Shown one piece after another: positions 1 to 5,082 of a stretch of DNA of 5,082 nt. The stretch's first letter is position 1. Every line of letters starts with the position of its first letter. The stretch is from contig JAUWNQ010000054.1 of NCBI GenBank assembly GCA_030612565.1, positions 1 through 5,082 on the forward strand, read 5' to 3'. This stretch comes from Candidatus Bipolaricaulota bacterium (GTDB lineage Bacteria > Bipolaricaulota > Bipolaricaulia > UBA7950 > UBA9294). Below the pieces are notes generated by a model, which was not told the DNA's origin, ran no database searches, and worked only from the letters and a program-made list of their open reading frames with translations. The translations under genes and the position numbers were made by a program.

Positions 1-784
1 CCGCCATCCGAAACACGGGTACGGCGGGGGGGTGAACCCGTGCATCGACTGTCGAATCTTCATGCTCAAGGCGGCGAAGCGGGTGATGGAGGATGAAGGC
101 GCGCAGTTCGTCATTACTGGGGAGGTCCTTGGGCAGCGCCCGATGTCCCAGCACTACCGTGCCCTGATGCAGGCGGCCGAGGAGAGCGGACTTGGCGACC
201 TGCTCCTTCGTCCTCTCTCGGCGAACCTCCTCCCTGATACCCACCCGGTGAAGGAGGGGTGGATCGTGCGAGACGATCTACTTGTGATCCAGGGACGAGA
301 AAGGAAGGAGCAGATCGCGCTTGCAAAGAAGTTTGGGATTCGCGACTACCCGTCACCAGCAGGGGGGTGCCTTCTTGTGGAGAAGGCGTACGCCGCACGC
401 CTGCGTGACGCGTTCTCCCACATCGGGAAGGATGCGATGAAGAGCGAGGACTTCCGTGTCCTGCGCTATGGGCGTCACTTCCGGCTTTCGGAGCAGGCCA
501 AGGTGATCGTGGGACGGAACGAGCGAGAGAACGAGGCGCTCCTCAAACTTTCCACCGGGCATATCCTGATCGAACCGTTGGAAGTGATGGGCCCCGTTTC
601 CCTCATCGAGGGGAGTCCATCGGACGATGAGCTGCGTCTCGCTGCGGCAATGGCCGCCCGCTACTGCGATCACGACAACACCAGCCCGATCAAGCTGCGG
701 ATTGTGCGTGGGGAAGAGGAGGAGACGATCGCTATCGCGCCGCTCTCCCCCGATGATCCGCGGATCGCCTCGTGGCGAATCTAG
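1..784 (+). CDS. PP-loop tRNA-thiolase-like protein with C-terminal NFACT-R-like domain (5' partial)
   Basis: The reading frame is open from the left edge (first full codon at 2), so the GTG at 32 is probably an internal Val: the residues before it (HPKHGYGGG) fit the family's glycine-rich lead-in to NPCIDC. Residue numbers here count from that Val. Visible motifs are NPCIDC (2-7), TGEVLGQRPMSQ (29-40), RPLSANLLP (60-68) and DYPSPAGGCLL (105-115). These match bacterial MnmA/ThiI-like predicted thiouridylases; the N-terminal ATP-binding PP-loop lies outside the window. From about 141 on (RVLRYGRHFRLSE, KVIVGRNERENEAL) the protein resembles the NFACT-R RNA-binding domain that is fused to this thiolase family. 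Expected role: ATP-dependent sulfur insertion into a tRNA base in the cytoplasm. The exact base is unknown. Cys4, Cys7 and Cys113 could form an Fe-S or catalytic cysteine site (inference). The family assignment is good; the substrate is not known. The gene ends tail to tail with folE, sharing its stop. Confidence 0.85.
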   Translation, partial: RHPKHGYGGGVNPCIDCRIFMLKAAKRVMEDEGAQFVITGEVLGQRPMSQHYRALMQAAEESGLGDLLLRPLSANLLPDTHPVKEGWIVRDDLLVIQGRERKEQIALAKKFGIRDYPSPAGGCLLVEKAYAARLRDAFSHIGKDAMKSEDFRVLRYGRHFRLSEQAKVIVGRNERENEALLKLSTGHILIEPLEVMGPVSLIEGSPSDDELRLAAAMAARYCDHDNTSPIKLRIVRGEEEETIAIAPLSPDDPRIASWRI

Positions 785-1338
785 GCAATGAGGGCGAGGG
801 CTTCCTCGCGTGAGGCCTGATTGGTGTGGAAGATCCCGCGAATCGCCGAGGTGACAAACTTGGTCCCAGGCTTCTTCACCCCACGTAGTGTCATACACAT
901 GTGGGTCGCTTCGACCCGTACAAGGACCCCGTAGGGATCGAGTCGTTCCATGAGCGCATCGGCGAGTTGTGAGGTGAGCCGTTCCTGCAACTGCGGCCGG
1001 GAGGCAGCGATATCGAGCGCGCGGGCGAGCTTGCTTGCGCCAATGATCCGGTTCCCTTTGGGAATGTAGACGATATCCGCCTCGCCAACGAACGGAAGGA
1101 AGTGGTGCTCGCAGATCGAGAAGAACGGAATGTCCTTGCATGCCACCATCTGGTTGTATTCCTCCTGGAAGAGGACCTCGAGGACGTCTGCGGGATCACG
1201 GTCAATCTGAGAGAAGAACTCCGCGAACATCCTCGCCACCCGCTGCGGGGTCTTCTCCACGACCTCCGCGTTGATATGTTCTCTGCCGATCCCTTCCAGG
1301 ATCTGTCTCATCCCCTGTTCGATCTCTTGTAAATCCAT
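781..1338 (-). CDS. folE: GTP cyclohydrolase I (FolE)
   Basis: The 185-residue product converts GTP to 7,8-dihydroneopterin triphosphate, the first step of folate synthesis and a feeder for other pterins and queuosine precursors, as a cytoplasmic zinc-dependent homodecamer. The family signatures are intact: the ICEHHFLPFVG block gives zinc ligands Cys76 and His79 plus active-site His78; RPQLQERLT (114-122) carries the conserved Gln118; THMCMTLRGV gives His146 and zinc ligand Cys148; KKPGTKFVTSAIRGIF (155-170) closes the fold. Length is normal for the short bacterial form. Two adjacent ATGs (1341 and 1338) are possible starts. The strong AAGGAGG at 1349-1343 is only 1 base from the first and 4 from the second, so I chose 1338. 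The frame stays open upstream to 1887, but that extension is a shadow of the DUF5693 gene. It follows that gene by 52 bp, probably co-transcribed. Its TAG overlaps the opposing gene's TAG. Confidence 0.97.
   Translation of the reverse strand: MDLQEIEQGMRQILEGIGREHINAEVVEKTPQRVARMFAEFFSQIDRDPADVLEVLFQEEYNQMVACKDIPFFSICEHHFLPFVGEADIVYIPKGNRIIGASKLARALDIAASRPQLQERLTSQLADALMERLDPYGVLVRVEATHMCMTLRGVKKPGTKFVTSAIRGIFHTNQASREEALALIA
794..809. other. Hairpin at convergent gene ends
   Basis: A perfect 6-bp inverted repeat (GCGAGG, 4-nt loop GCTT, CCTCGC) lies 9 bases after the stop of the PP-loop gene and within the last codons of folE. No T-run follows it on either strand, so it is at best a weak or Rho-assisted 3' end signal for the plus-strand gene. 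No better terminator is visible at this junction. It may be chance in GC-rich coding sequence. Confidence 0.25.
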
Positions 1339-1342
1339 CATT

Positions 1343-1349
1343 CCTCCTT
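1343..1349 (-). promoter_or_regulatory. folE Shine-Dalgarno site deciding the start
   Basis: Read on the minus strand, AAGGAGG is a near-perfect anti-16S match. Its spacing (4 bases to the ATG at 1338, 1 base to the ATG at 1341) favours the second of the two adjacent Met codons as the main start. A 5-bp GC hairpin (1368-1372 with 1379-1383) lies just upstream in the intergenic gap, with no U-run after it, so it does not look like a terminator. Confidence 0.6.
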
Positions 1350-1390
1350 CGTCAAGATGGTAGGTGAGCGCCTGCTTTGGCGCAACCGTA

Positions 1391-2956
1391 TCAGGTCCTC
1401 CGGTGCATCCACCTTCGCCCTTTTCTGACAAGGAACAGAACAAAGTAGAGCCCCGTTCCGAAGAGGAGCCCGAGGAAGAGCCCGTTTGCGGTCCGTAGAA
1501 GCGAGAATAGGAGTGGAGTATGGGCATGGGCGAAGGTGTTGAGGATCGATGCTTGCCCGAGCAGCCCAAAGAAGAGGAGAATCGGACGGTAGCGGAGGAT
1601 CCATGCGCCGAGCCCTCCACTCGCCCCGAAGAGGAGGAGAAAGGGGTGGCCGAGGAGGAACTCCTTGAATCGCGGCCGAGCGTAGAAGATGGTCTCCAGT
1701 AGGTTTCGTGTTCGTTCTTCCAGCGTAGAGACAAGGCCCACGCCGTTTCCGCTCCGAAGGAGTATAAAGGCGACTGCCGCAATACCGAGAACGAACAGTC
1801 CCACACCGAAGAGCGAATACCTGTGGCCTTTGGGAAGATGGAAGAGGTCCTTCCATCGAGCGTGACGAGCGGCAAGGATCGCCCCAACGAGCGGCGGGAG
1901 GAATAGGCTCACCTTCACCCCGCGGAACTCAGCGATCTTCAGCAGGAAGACGGGTTGAGCGAGGATCGCGGAGAGGAGCAGGGAGGCACCGAGGGAGAGC
2001 CCGGAGAAGAGGAGGACGAGGCGGGTTCCATCGTGCCATCCGGCGCCGGCTCCTTTCATGAATAGGAGGGTTCCGTAGATCGGTGCCAGCAAAGCAAGTA
2101 ATAGTCCGTCCACCTGGGAGAGGAGAATCTCTCCCAATCCCGCGCCCAGAGAGGCTACCCCCGCGGCAAGAAGGAGACAGGCGATCGGAAGGTGTTCTAA
2201 CAGATGCAGCAACACGAGAAGAAGGAGGGCACAGGCCCCAAGGTGGAGTAGGAGCGGGATGAAGCGATTCCACTCCGGCGGGGGAAAGAAAGGATTACCC
2301 TGTTGGTAGCCTGCATCGGCTGCTTGCGCCACCACACCGTGATAGTAGGCGAGGGTCTGATCGCTCGACTCGCCGGGAATCGGAGTGAGGATGACCACAC
2401 GGATCCCGCGTTCGCGCATCGCCCGTCGCCAGCGGGAGAGGAGCCCTTCTTGCGACGTGGCGACAAGGTCTTCATCCGGGATCTCGTGGCCGCGGACCAC
2501 CCGGTGGAAGCCATCTAGCCATAGCTCCTGCGCACACGCGGTCGGGACAAACTCCCGTTGAATGAAGAGAGCACCGCGCTCAAGGAGACTCTCCAGGAGA
2601 GAATCGTCAGCTGGAAGATCTCCCTCCACCCAGACTGCAGTAAACGGCCCTTGATCTGCGGTCGCGATAGGGGCAACGTGGTCGATGATGAGGGCCACGT
2701 TGAGCCCTGCATCACGGATCTCCTCAGGCGTTCGTCCTTCGCCCTGAAGCAGTGCCGAACCCTTGAGCGCAACGGTGTCGATCCCCGCATCCTTGAGCGC
2801 GGGAAGCGAGACCCCCTGAGCTTGCTCCTCCCGCACCACTGCGAGGAACCCCTTGTTTTCCCTCTCCCATTCGATCCGGGAGAGATCGACGAAGAGCGCA
2901 GTGCCAAGGGCAATACCAAGTATGACCACAGCGGCGATTTGCAGTGCCTTATTCAT
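1391..2956 (-). CDS. DUF5693 family polytopic membrane protein
   Basis: This 521-residue protein begins with a hydrophobic anchor (about 6-24). An extended soluble region (about 25-230) follows and looks like a repeated alpha/beta fold: GVSLPALKDAGIDTVALKGSA, then a second stretch ending RGIRVVILTPIP. The C-terminal half holds roughly eight to ten membrane segments (about 232-253, 256-275, 283-300, 311-333, 347-363, 382-400, 438-470, 483-509). The RNLLETIFYARPRFKEFLLGHP stretch (417-438) and the HTPLLFSLLRTANGLFLG stretch (479-496) match what I remember as the most conserved parts of DUF5693. The molecular function is not established. Family members are often found beside csaB-type polysaccharide pyruvyl transferases, hinting at envelope polymer work, but no such gene is visible here. 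With the anchor at the N-terminus, the soluble part is probably extracytoplasmic (inference). Start: ATG after an AAGGAAA site (2965-2959). The gene lies 44 bp after alr and 52 bp before folE. Confidence 0.8.
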   Translation of the reverse strand: MNKALQIAAVVILGIALGTALFVDLSRIEWERENKGFLAVVREEQAQGVSLPALKDAGIDTVALKGSALLQGEGRTPEEIRDAGLNVALIIDHVAPIATADQGPFTAVWVEGDLPADDSLLESLLERGALFIQREFVPTACAQELWLDGFHRVVRGHEIPDEDLVATSQEGLLSRWRRAMRERGIRVVILTPIPGESSDQTLAYYHGVVAQAADAGYQQGNPFFPPPEWNRFIPLLLHLGACALLLLVLLHLLEHLPIACLLLAAGVASLGAGLGEILLSQVDGLLLALLAPIYGTLLFMKGAGAGWHDGTRLVLLFSGLSLGASLLLSAILAQPVFLLKIAEFRGVKVSLFLPPLVGAILAARHARWKDLFHLPKGHRYSLFGVGLFVLGIAAVAFILLRSGNGVGLVSTLEERTRNLLETIFYARPRFKEFLLGHPFLLLFGASGGLGAWILRYRPILLFFGLLGQASILNTFAHAHTPLLFSLLRTANGLFLGLLFGTGLYFVLFLVRKGRRWMHRRT

Positions 2957-3000
2957 AGTTTCCTTGCTCTAACCGCGCACACGCCGTTTCCACACCGTTC

Positions 3001-4119
3001 TTAGACATAGGTACGATCAGTCGCGACCTGTAGTGCAGGGACAAGGAGTTCGCAGACGGTAAGGTCGGCCGTCTTTGCCAATCGATCGGCGTGGAGGTGC
3101 GGGCCAAAGACCTCGACCTCCTCGCCGAGCACTATCCCCTCTATTCCGGTGATGTCGATCGCGGTGTGGTCGAGGCCGATCGTCCCGATCACCTGGGCAT
3201 ATCTCCCTTTTACCACCACCTTACCGCGATTTGCGAGTTGCGGAGGGATCCCTGTTCCGTACCCAATCGGAAGGATGGCGATCCGCTGCGTGAGAGAAGC
3301 CCTGTAAGTCCGACAGTATCCGACGTAGTCGCCGGGGGCAAGCTCTCTCAGAGCGACCACCCGCGTGGTGAGGGTTGCCACCGGTTCGATCGCCTCGGTC
3401 CACGGGCGTCTTACCTCGGGATACCCGTAGAGAAGCGTCCCAAGGCGCACCATGTTCAGATCTCCTGTGGTCACCTGTTCTTCATGGCGGATCGTCCCGG
3501 CAGAATTTCCGATGTGGCGCAACAAAGGAAGGAGATCGTGATCGCGCAGGTCGTCGAGGAGCACCTCGAACCGGCTCAATTGGGTATTGGTGTAGTCTTG
3601 ATCCTCGGGAGAGCCCGATACAGCGGTTGCCAGGTGGCTCCACAGGCCCTCGACTCTTAGGGAGGGAAGGGTCCGCAGCCATTCGAAGAGCGGAAGCGCC
3701 TCTTCTGAGGCTATCCCGAACCGTCGCATCCCAGTGTCGACGTCCACTTGAACACGAGCGACCTTCCCTTTTCCCTCTACTCCTTGGGAAATAGCCTTGG
3801 CAACCGTGAGATTGGAGATCGATAGAGTGATATCAAGATCCACCGCAACGCCGATCTCAGATGGGAAGATGGGGTTCAATAGGAGGATCGGGAGGTTCAC
3901 CCTGGCGTTCCGGATACGCGCTCCCTCCTCCACGGTGCTCGTGCCGAGATATGAGATTCCCATCTCTTGCGCGACACGAGAGACTTCCTCGATCCCGTGC
4001 CCGTAGGCATCCGACTTCACCACGAAGAGGATCTTCACTCCTCGTGAAAGGTGTGCCCTCACCGTCTCGATATTGTGCGCGAGCGCGGTGAGGTTGATCT
4101 CGGCTAGAGAGTATGACAT
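3001..4119 (-). CDS. alr: Alanine racemase (PLP-dependent, divergent active site)
   Basis: The 372-residue product is a full-length fold-type III racemase, expected to interconvert L- and D-alanine for peptidoglycan. The PLP lysine is Lys35 in VVKSDAYGHG, and the opposing catalytic tyrosine is Tyr268 in VGYCRTYRA. Other conserved positions are kept: Tyr39, Arg133 (DTGMRRFG), His162 (SHLATA), Asn205-Ser206 (GNSAGT), Arg225 (VRLGTLLYG) and Tyr287. Some are not. By motif alignment to Geobacillus Alr, the carbamylated Lys129 is Asp126, Met312 of the usual MDQ motif is Leu316 (GLDH), the Asp of GYADG is Thr289 (GYGTG), and Tyr354 of the usual YE pair is Cys356 (CE). A changed or broader substrate range is therefore possible, though alanine remains the default. 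The ATG at 4119 follows GAGGAG with a 4-base gap. It is the first gene of a probable alr-DUF5693-folE operon driven by the promoter at 4160-4188. Confidence 0.93.
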   Translation of the reverse strand: MSYSLAEINLTALAHNIETVRAHLSRGVKILFVVKSDAYGHGIEEVSRVAQEMGISYLGTSTVEEGARIRNARVNLPILLLNPIFPSEIGVAVDLDITLSISNLTVAKAISQGVEGKGKVARVQVDVDTGMRRFGIASEEALPLFEWLRTLPSLRVEGLWSHLATAVSGSPEDQDYTNTQLSRFEVLLDDLRDHDLLPLLRHIGNSAGTIRHEEQVTTGDLNMVRLGTLLYGYPEVRRPWTEAIEPVATLTTRVVALRELAPGDYVGYCRTYRASLTQRIAILPIGYGTGIPPQLANRGKVVVKGRYAQVIGTIGLDHTAIDITGIEGIVLGEEVEVFGPHLHADRLAKTADLTVCELLVPALQVATDRTYV

Positions 4120-4131
4120 AGATCTCCTCGA

Positions 4132-4141
4132 TCGTTAACGA
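4132..4141. promoter_or_regulatory. Palindrome in the alr leader
   Basis: TCGTTAACGA is a perfect 10-bp palindrome between the predicted alr transcription start and its Shine-Dalgarno site. Its position would suit a repressor operator, but no regulator is nearby and a palindrome this short can arise by chance. Confidence 0.2.
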
Positions 4142-4159
4142 GTTGGCGACCTGCTACGC

Positions 4160-4188
4160 AGTATAGTCCTCAGTTTTTCCACACTCAA
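4160..4188 (-). promoter_or_regulatory. Sigma70-type promoter of alr operon
   Basis: Read on the minus strand, a TTGAGT -35 box (4188-4183) is separated by exactly 17 bases from a TATACT -10 box (4165-4160). These match TTGACA at 4 of 6 and TATAAT at 5 of 6. Transcription would start near 4153, giving a leader of about 34 bases ahead of the alr ATG, with a GAGGAG ribosome site. It is the only convincing promoter I see for the three minus-strand genes. The RAYT element's left end starts about 20 bp upstream of the -35 box. Confidence 0.7.
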
Positions 4189-4208
4189 CTTCCGGTGGCG
4201 GGCGTGCG

Positions 4209-4229
4209 TGGGGACACAACACTTATCTC
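4209..4229 (+). repeat. Left inverted end of RAYT element
   Basis: The segment begins TGGGGACACAACACTTAT and continues CTC. Compared with the reverse complement of 4946-4966 it differs at only two positions (the 9th, C against T, and the 18th, T against A). It is the likely left recognition end of the RAYT unit. Confidence 0.7.
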
Positions 4230-4257
4230 TCCCTTGCCAGTCTTCTTATGCGGTGCC

Positions 4258-4286
4258 TTGTAGAACGACCTGTTCCTATCTAAAAT
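4258..4286 (+). promoter_or_regulatory. Promoter of the RAYT gene, probably leaderless
   Basis: TTGTAG (4258-4263) is followed after exactly 17 bases by TAAAAT (4281-4286), a -10 box matching 5 of 6 consensus bases; the -35 matches 3 of 6. Only six bases separate the -10 box from the ATG at 4293, so the expected transcription start falls on or next to the A of that ATG. There is no Shine-Dalgarno site in front of the gene, which agrees with a leaderless message. Confidence 0.5.
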
Positions 4287-4292
4287 GAGTGC

Positions 4293-4952
4293 ATGGCCAG
4301 GATTGCGAGAGTTGTCTTGCCGGGCATTCCTCATCATGTGACCCAACGCGGTGTCCGCTCTCTGCCCGTCTTCTTCTCGGATCGTGATAGAACAAGCTAC
4401 CTGTCCTTCCTTGCTAAGGAAGGGGAGAAGCACGGGCTGCGCTTCTTGGCGTGGTGTCTGATGACGAATCACGTACATCTAATCATCGTTCCCCAGGAGA
4501 TGGACAGCCTCGCGCGCGGGATCGGCGAAGCGCACAAGAGATACACCCGGCTAATCAACCTGCGGCAAGGGGCAAGAGGCTTCCTGTTCCAAGGACGATT
4601 CTTCTCCTGTCCACTGGATGAGAAACACCTGTACACAGCCGTCCGCTACGTTCTGCGGAATCCCGTGCGCGCCGGGATTGTCGACCGACCTGAAGATTAC
4701 AGATGGTCGAGCGCACGGTGGCTCCTTGGTCTGACTGACCACGATTCGCTCGTGCGTGATCTTGGTCCGCTACGCAATATGGGTGACTGGAAAGAGTCTC
4801 TCGGCAGTGATCCTGCCGACATCAAGTCACTCCGCAAGTATACGCGAACAGGAAGACCATACGGAGACGAGGTCTTCCTCGCCACGGCCGAGAAGATAAC
4901 TGGACGAAGCCTGAGAAGACATTCCCCCGGGCCTAAGGCGAAGAGGAGTTAA
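4293..4952 (+). CDS. REP-associated tyrosine transposase (RAYT, Y1/HUH family)
   Basis: An intact 219-residue single-strand DNA endonuclease of the Transposase_17 / IS200-like superfamily. It opens with the family's GIPHHVTQRGV block (11-21). The metal-binding HUH motif is His60-Val-His62 in MTNHVHLIIVP, and RYTRLIN (83-89) and FLFQGRFFSCPLD (97-109) are the usual middle motifs. Tyr119 in VRYVLRNPVRAGIV aligns with the catalytic Tyr115 of E. coli TnpA-REP. The tail (GRPYGDEVF at 187-195, then a basic SPGPKAKR) is typical of one RAYT subgroup. Such proteins nick and rejoin REP-like single-stranded DNA. All catalytic residues are present, so the enzyme may be active. The start is fixed: an in-frame TAA at 4281 excludes any upstream start. 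No ribosome site is seen, but a -10 box sits six bases before the ATG. The gene diverges from alr, and its stop lies inside the right inverted end. Confidence 0.92.
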   Translation: MARIARVVLPGIPHHVTQRGVRSLPVFFSDRDRTSYLSFLAKEGEKHGLRFLAWCLMTNHVHLIIVPQEMDSLARGIGEAHKRYTRLINLRQGARGFLFQGRFFSCPLDEKHLYTAVRYVLRNPVRAGIVDRPEDYRWSSARWLLGLTDHDSLVRDLGPLRNMGDWKESLGSDPADIKSLRKYTRTGRPYGDEVFLATAEKITGRSLRRHSPGPKAKRS

Positions 4953-4966
4953 GTGTTATGTCCCCA
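4946..4966 (-). repeat. Right inverted end of RAYT element
   Basis: The reverse complement begins TGGGGACATAACACTTAA and continues CTC, matching the left end at 19 of 21 positions. It contains the RAYT TAA stop (4950-4952), so the coding sequence and the presumed recognition site overlap. Confidence 0.7.
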
Positions 4967-5082
4967 TTCACTCGGGGAAGGGAGGATTGTGGTTTTGTCC
5001 GGATTGCGGAAGACAGGTGTCGGGGAGCTCCGCCTGATCACCATTGGGATGGGGCAGGATTGGTTGGGCTAACCCCTGAGGA
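4967..5082. other. Right-edge sequence, no recognised gene
   Basis: I see no recognisable gene in these last 116 bases. Three weak possibilities exist. A 27-codon frame runs from GTG 4989 to TAA 5070-5072 on the plus strand, with GGGAGG 3 bases before it, which is too close. A plus-strand frame spells WFCPDCG (zinc-ribbon-like) before a stop. A minus-strand frame is open from the right edge and stops at 4970-4968; it could be the Pro-rich tail of a gene beyond the window. None is supported by more than being open. Confidence 0.3.

Larger units (their letters stand above)
4209..4966 (+). mobile_element. RAYT element with imperfect terminal inverted repeats
   Basis: A unit of about 758 bp holding a single Y1/HUH transposase-like gene between matching inverted ends (4209-4229 and 4946-4966, 19 of 21 identical). 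The gene fills almost all of it, and the right end overlaps the stop codon. RAYTs are normally domesticated single-copy relatives of IS200/IS605 transposases that act on flanking REP-type sequences, so this may be a fixed housekeeping-like locus and not an active insertion sequence. No flanking target duplication is evident, as expected for Y1 enzymes. GATC tetranucleotides, dense in neighbouring genes, are sparse here, which hints at separate ancestry. The exact outer boundaries are inferred only from the repeats. Confidence 0.6.

Noticed and set aside
755..766. Perfect 12-bp palindrome GATCCGCGGATC near the end of the PP-loop gene
   Set aside because: It encodes ordinary codons (Asp-Asp-Pro-Arg-Ile region), has no loop for an RNA hairpin and no T-run, and the sequence is rich in GATC, so chance is likely.
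353..1141. 262-residue minus-strand frame across the PP-loop/folE junction
   Set aside because: It runs through two well-identified genes in the wrong frame; its composition (Arg, Gly, His, Pro) is that of a GC-rich shadow.
781..1887. 368-residue minus-strand frame that would give FolE a 183-residue N-terminal extension
   Set aside because: The extra part lies in the DUF5693 gene in another frame, is Ser/Gly/Arg-rich with no family resemblance, and FolE has a strong ribosome site and normal length from the ATG at 1338.
2558..3004. 148-residue plus-strand frame opposite the start of the DUF5693 gene
   Set aside because: It overlaps the conserved N-terminal part of the real gene on the other strand and shows no recognisable motif.
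3091..3660. 189-residue plus-strand frame opposite alr
   Set aside because: It is the antisense shadow of a clearly recognised alanine racemase, with no domain-like composition and no promoter or ribosome site of its own.
4260..4278. GTAG followed by a short inverted repeat (GAAC, 5-nt loop, GTTC), resembling a REP tetranucleotide and hairpin
   Set aside because: The stem is only four base pairs, the feature sits inside the promoter spacer, and no second copy is seen in the window.
4989..5072. 27-codon GTG frame after the RAYT gene, in the same frame as RAYT past its TAA
   Set aside because: It is short, the ribosome site is too close to the GTG, and I recognise no homologue; in-frame readthrough of the RAYT stop has no support.

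Overview
The window looks like ordinary bacterial chromosome with one small mobile-element scar. It is moderately GC-rich and densely coded, and most genes have clear Shine-Dalgarno sites. The gene set (a PP-loop tRNA thiolase with an NFACT-R-like tail, a DUF5693 membrane protein, a divergent alanine racemase, FolE and a RAYT) suggests an anaerobic or thermophilic bacterium outside the Proteobacteria. Bipolaricaulota (Acetothermia), Synergistota or a Firmicutes-like lineage would all fit. This placement is inference from gene content and is weak.

Layout. Positions 1-784 (+) hold the 3' part of the PP-loop tRNA-thiolase-like gene, which runs in from the left edge. It ends tail to tail with folE (minus strand, 1338 down to 781), and the two stop codons share one CTAG. 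Reading leftward on the minus strand, alr (4119-3001), a DUF5693 polytopic membrane protein (2956-1391) and folE (1338-781) are co-directional. The gaps are 44 and 52 bp and hold no convincing terminator. A good sigma70-type promoter (TTGAGT, 17 bp, TATACT) lies just upstream of alr, so I read alr-DUF5693-folE as one operon. It would supply D-alanine for the cell wall, an envelope-related membrane protein of unknown role, and the first step of pterin synthesis.

Right of that promoter is a compact element of about 760 bp (4209-4966). It carries one RAYT (Y1/HUH transposase-like) gene between inverted ends that match at 19 of 21 positions. The gene appears to have its own promoter placed so that transcription would begin at the ATG, giving a leaderless mRNA. 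The element begins about 20 bp beyond the -35 box of the alr promoter. The last 116 bp (4967-5082) hold no recognisable gene.

I see no CRISPR array, tRNA, rRNA or defence system, and no clear new multi-gene system. The points most worth a second look are the racemase's substituted active-site positions, the RAYT element with inverted ends and a leaderless promoter, the three-cysteine pattern of the PP-loop enzyme, and the high GATC density of the host genes compared with the element.
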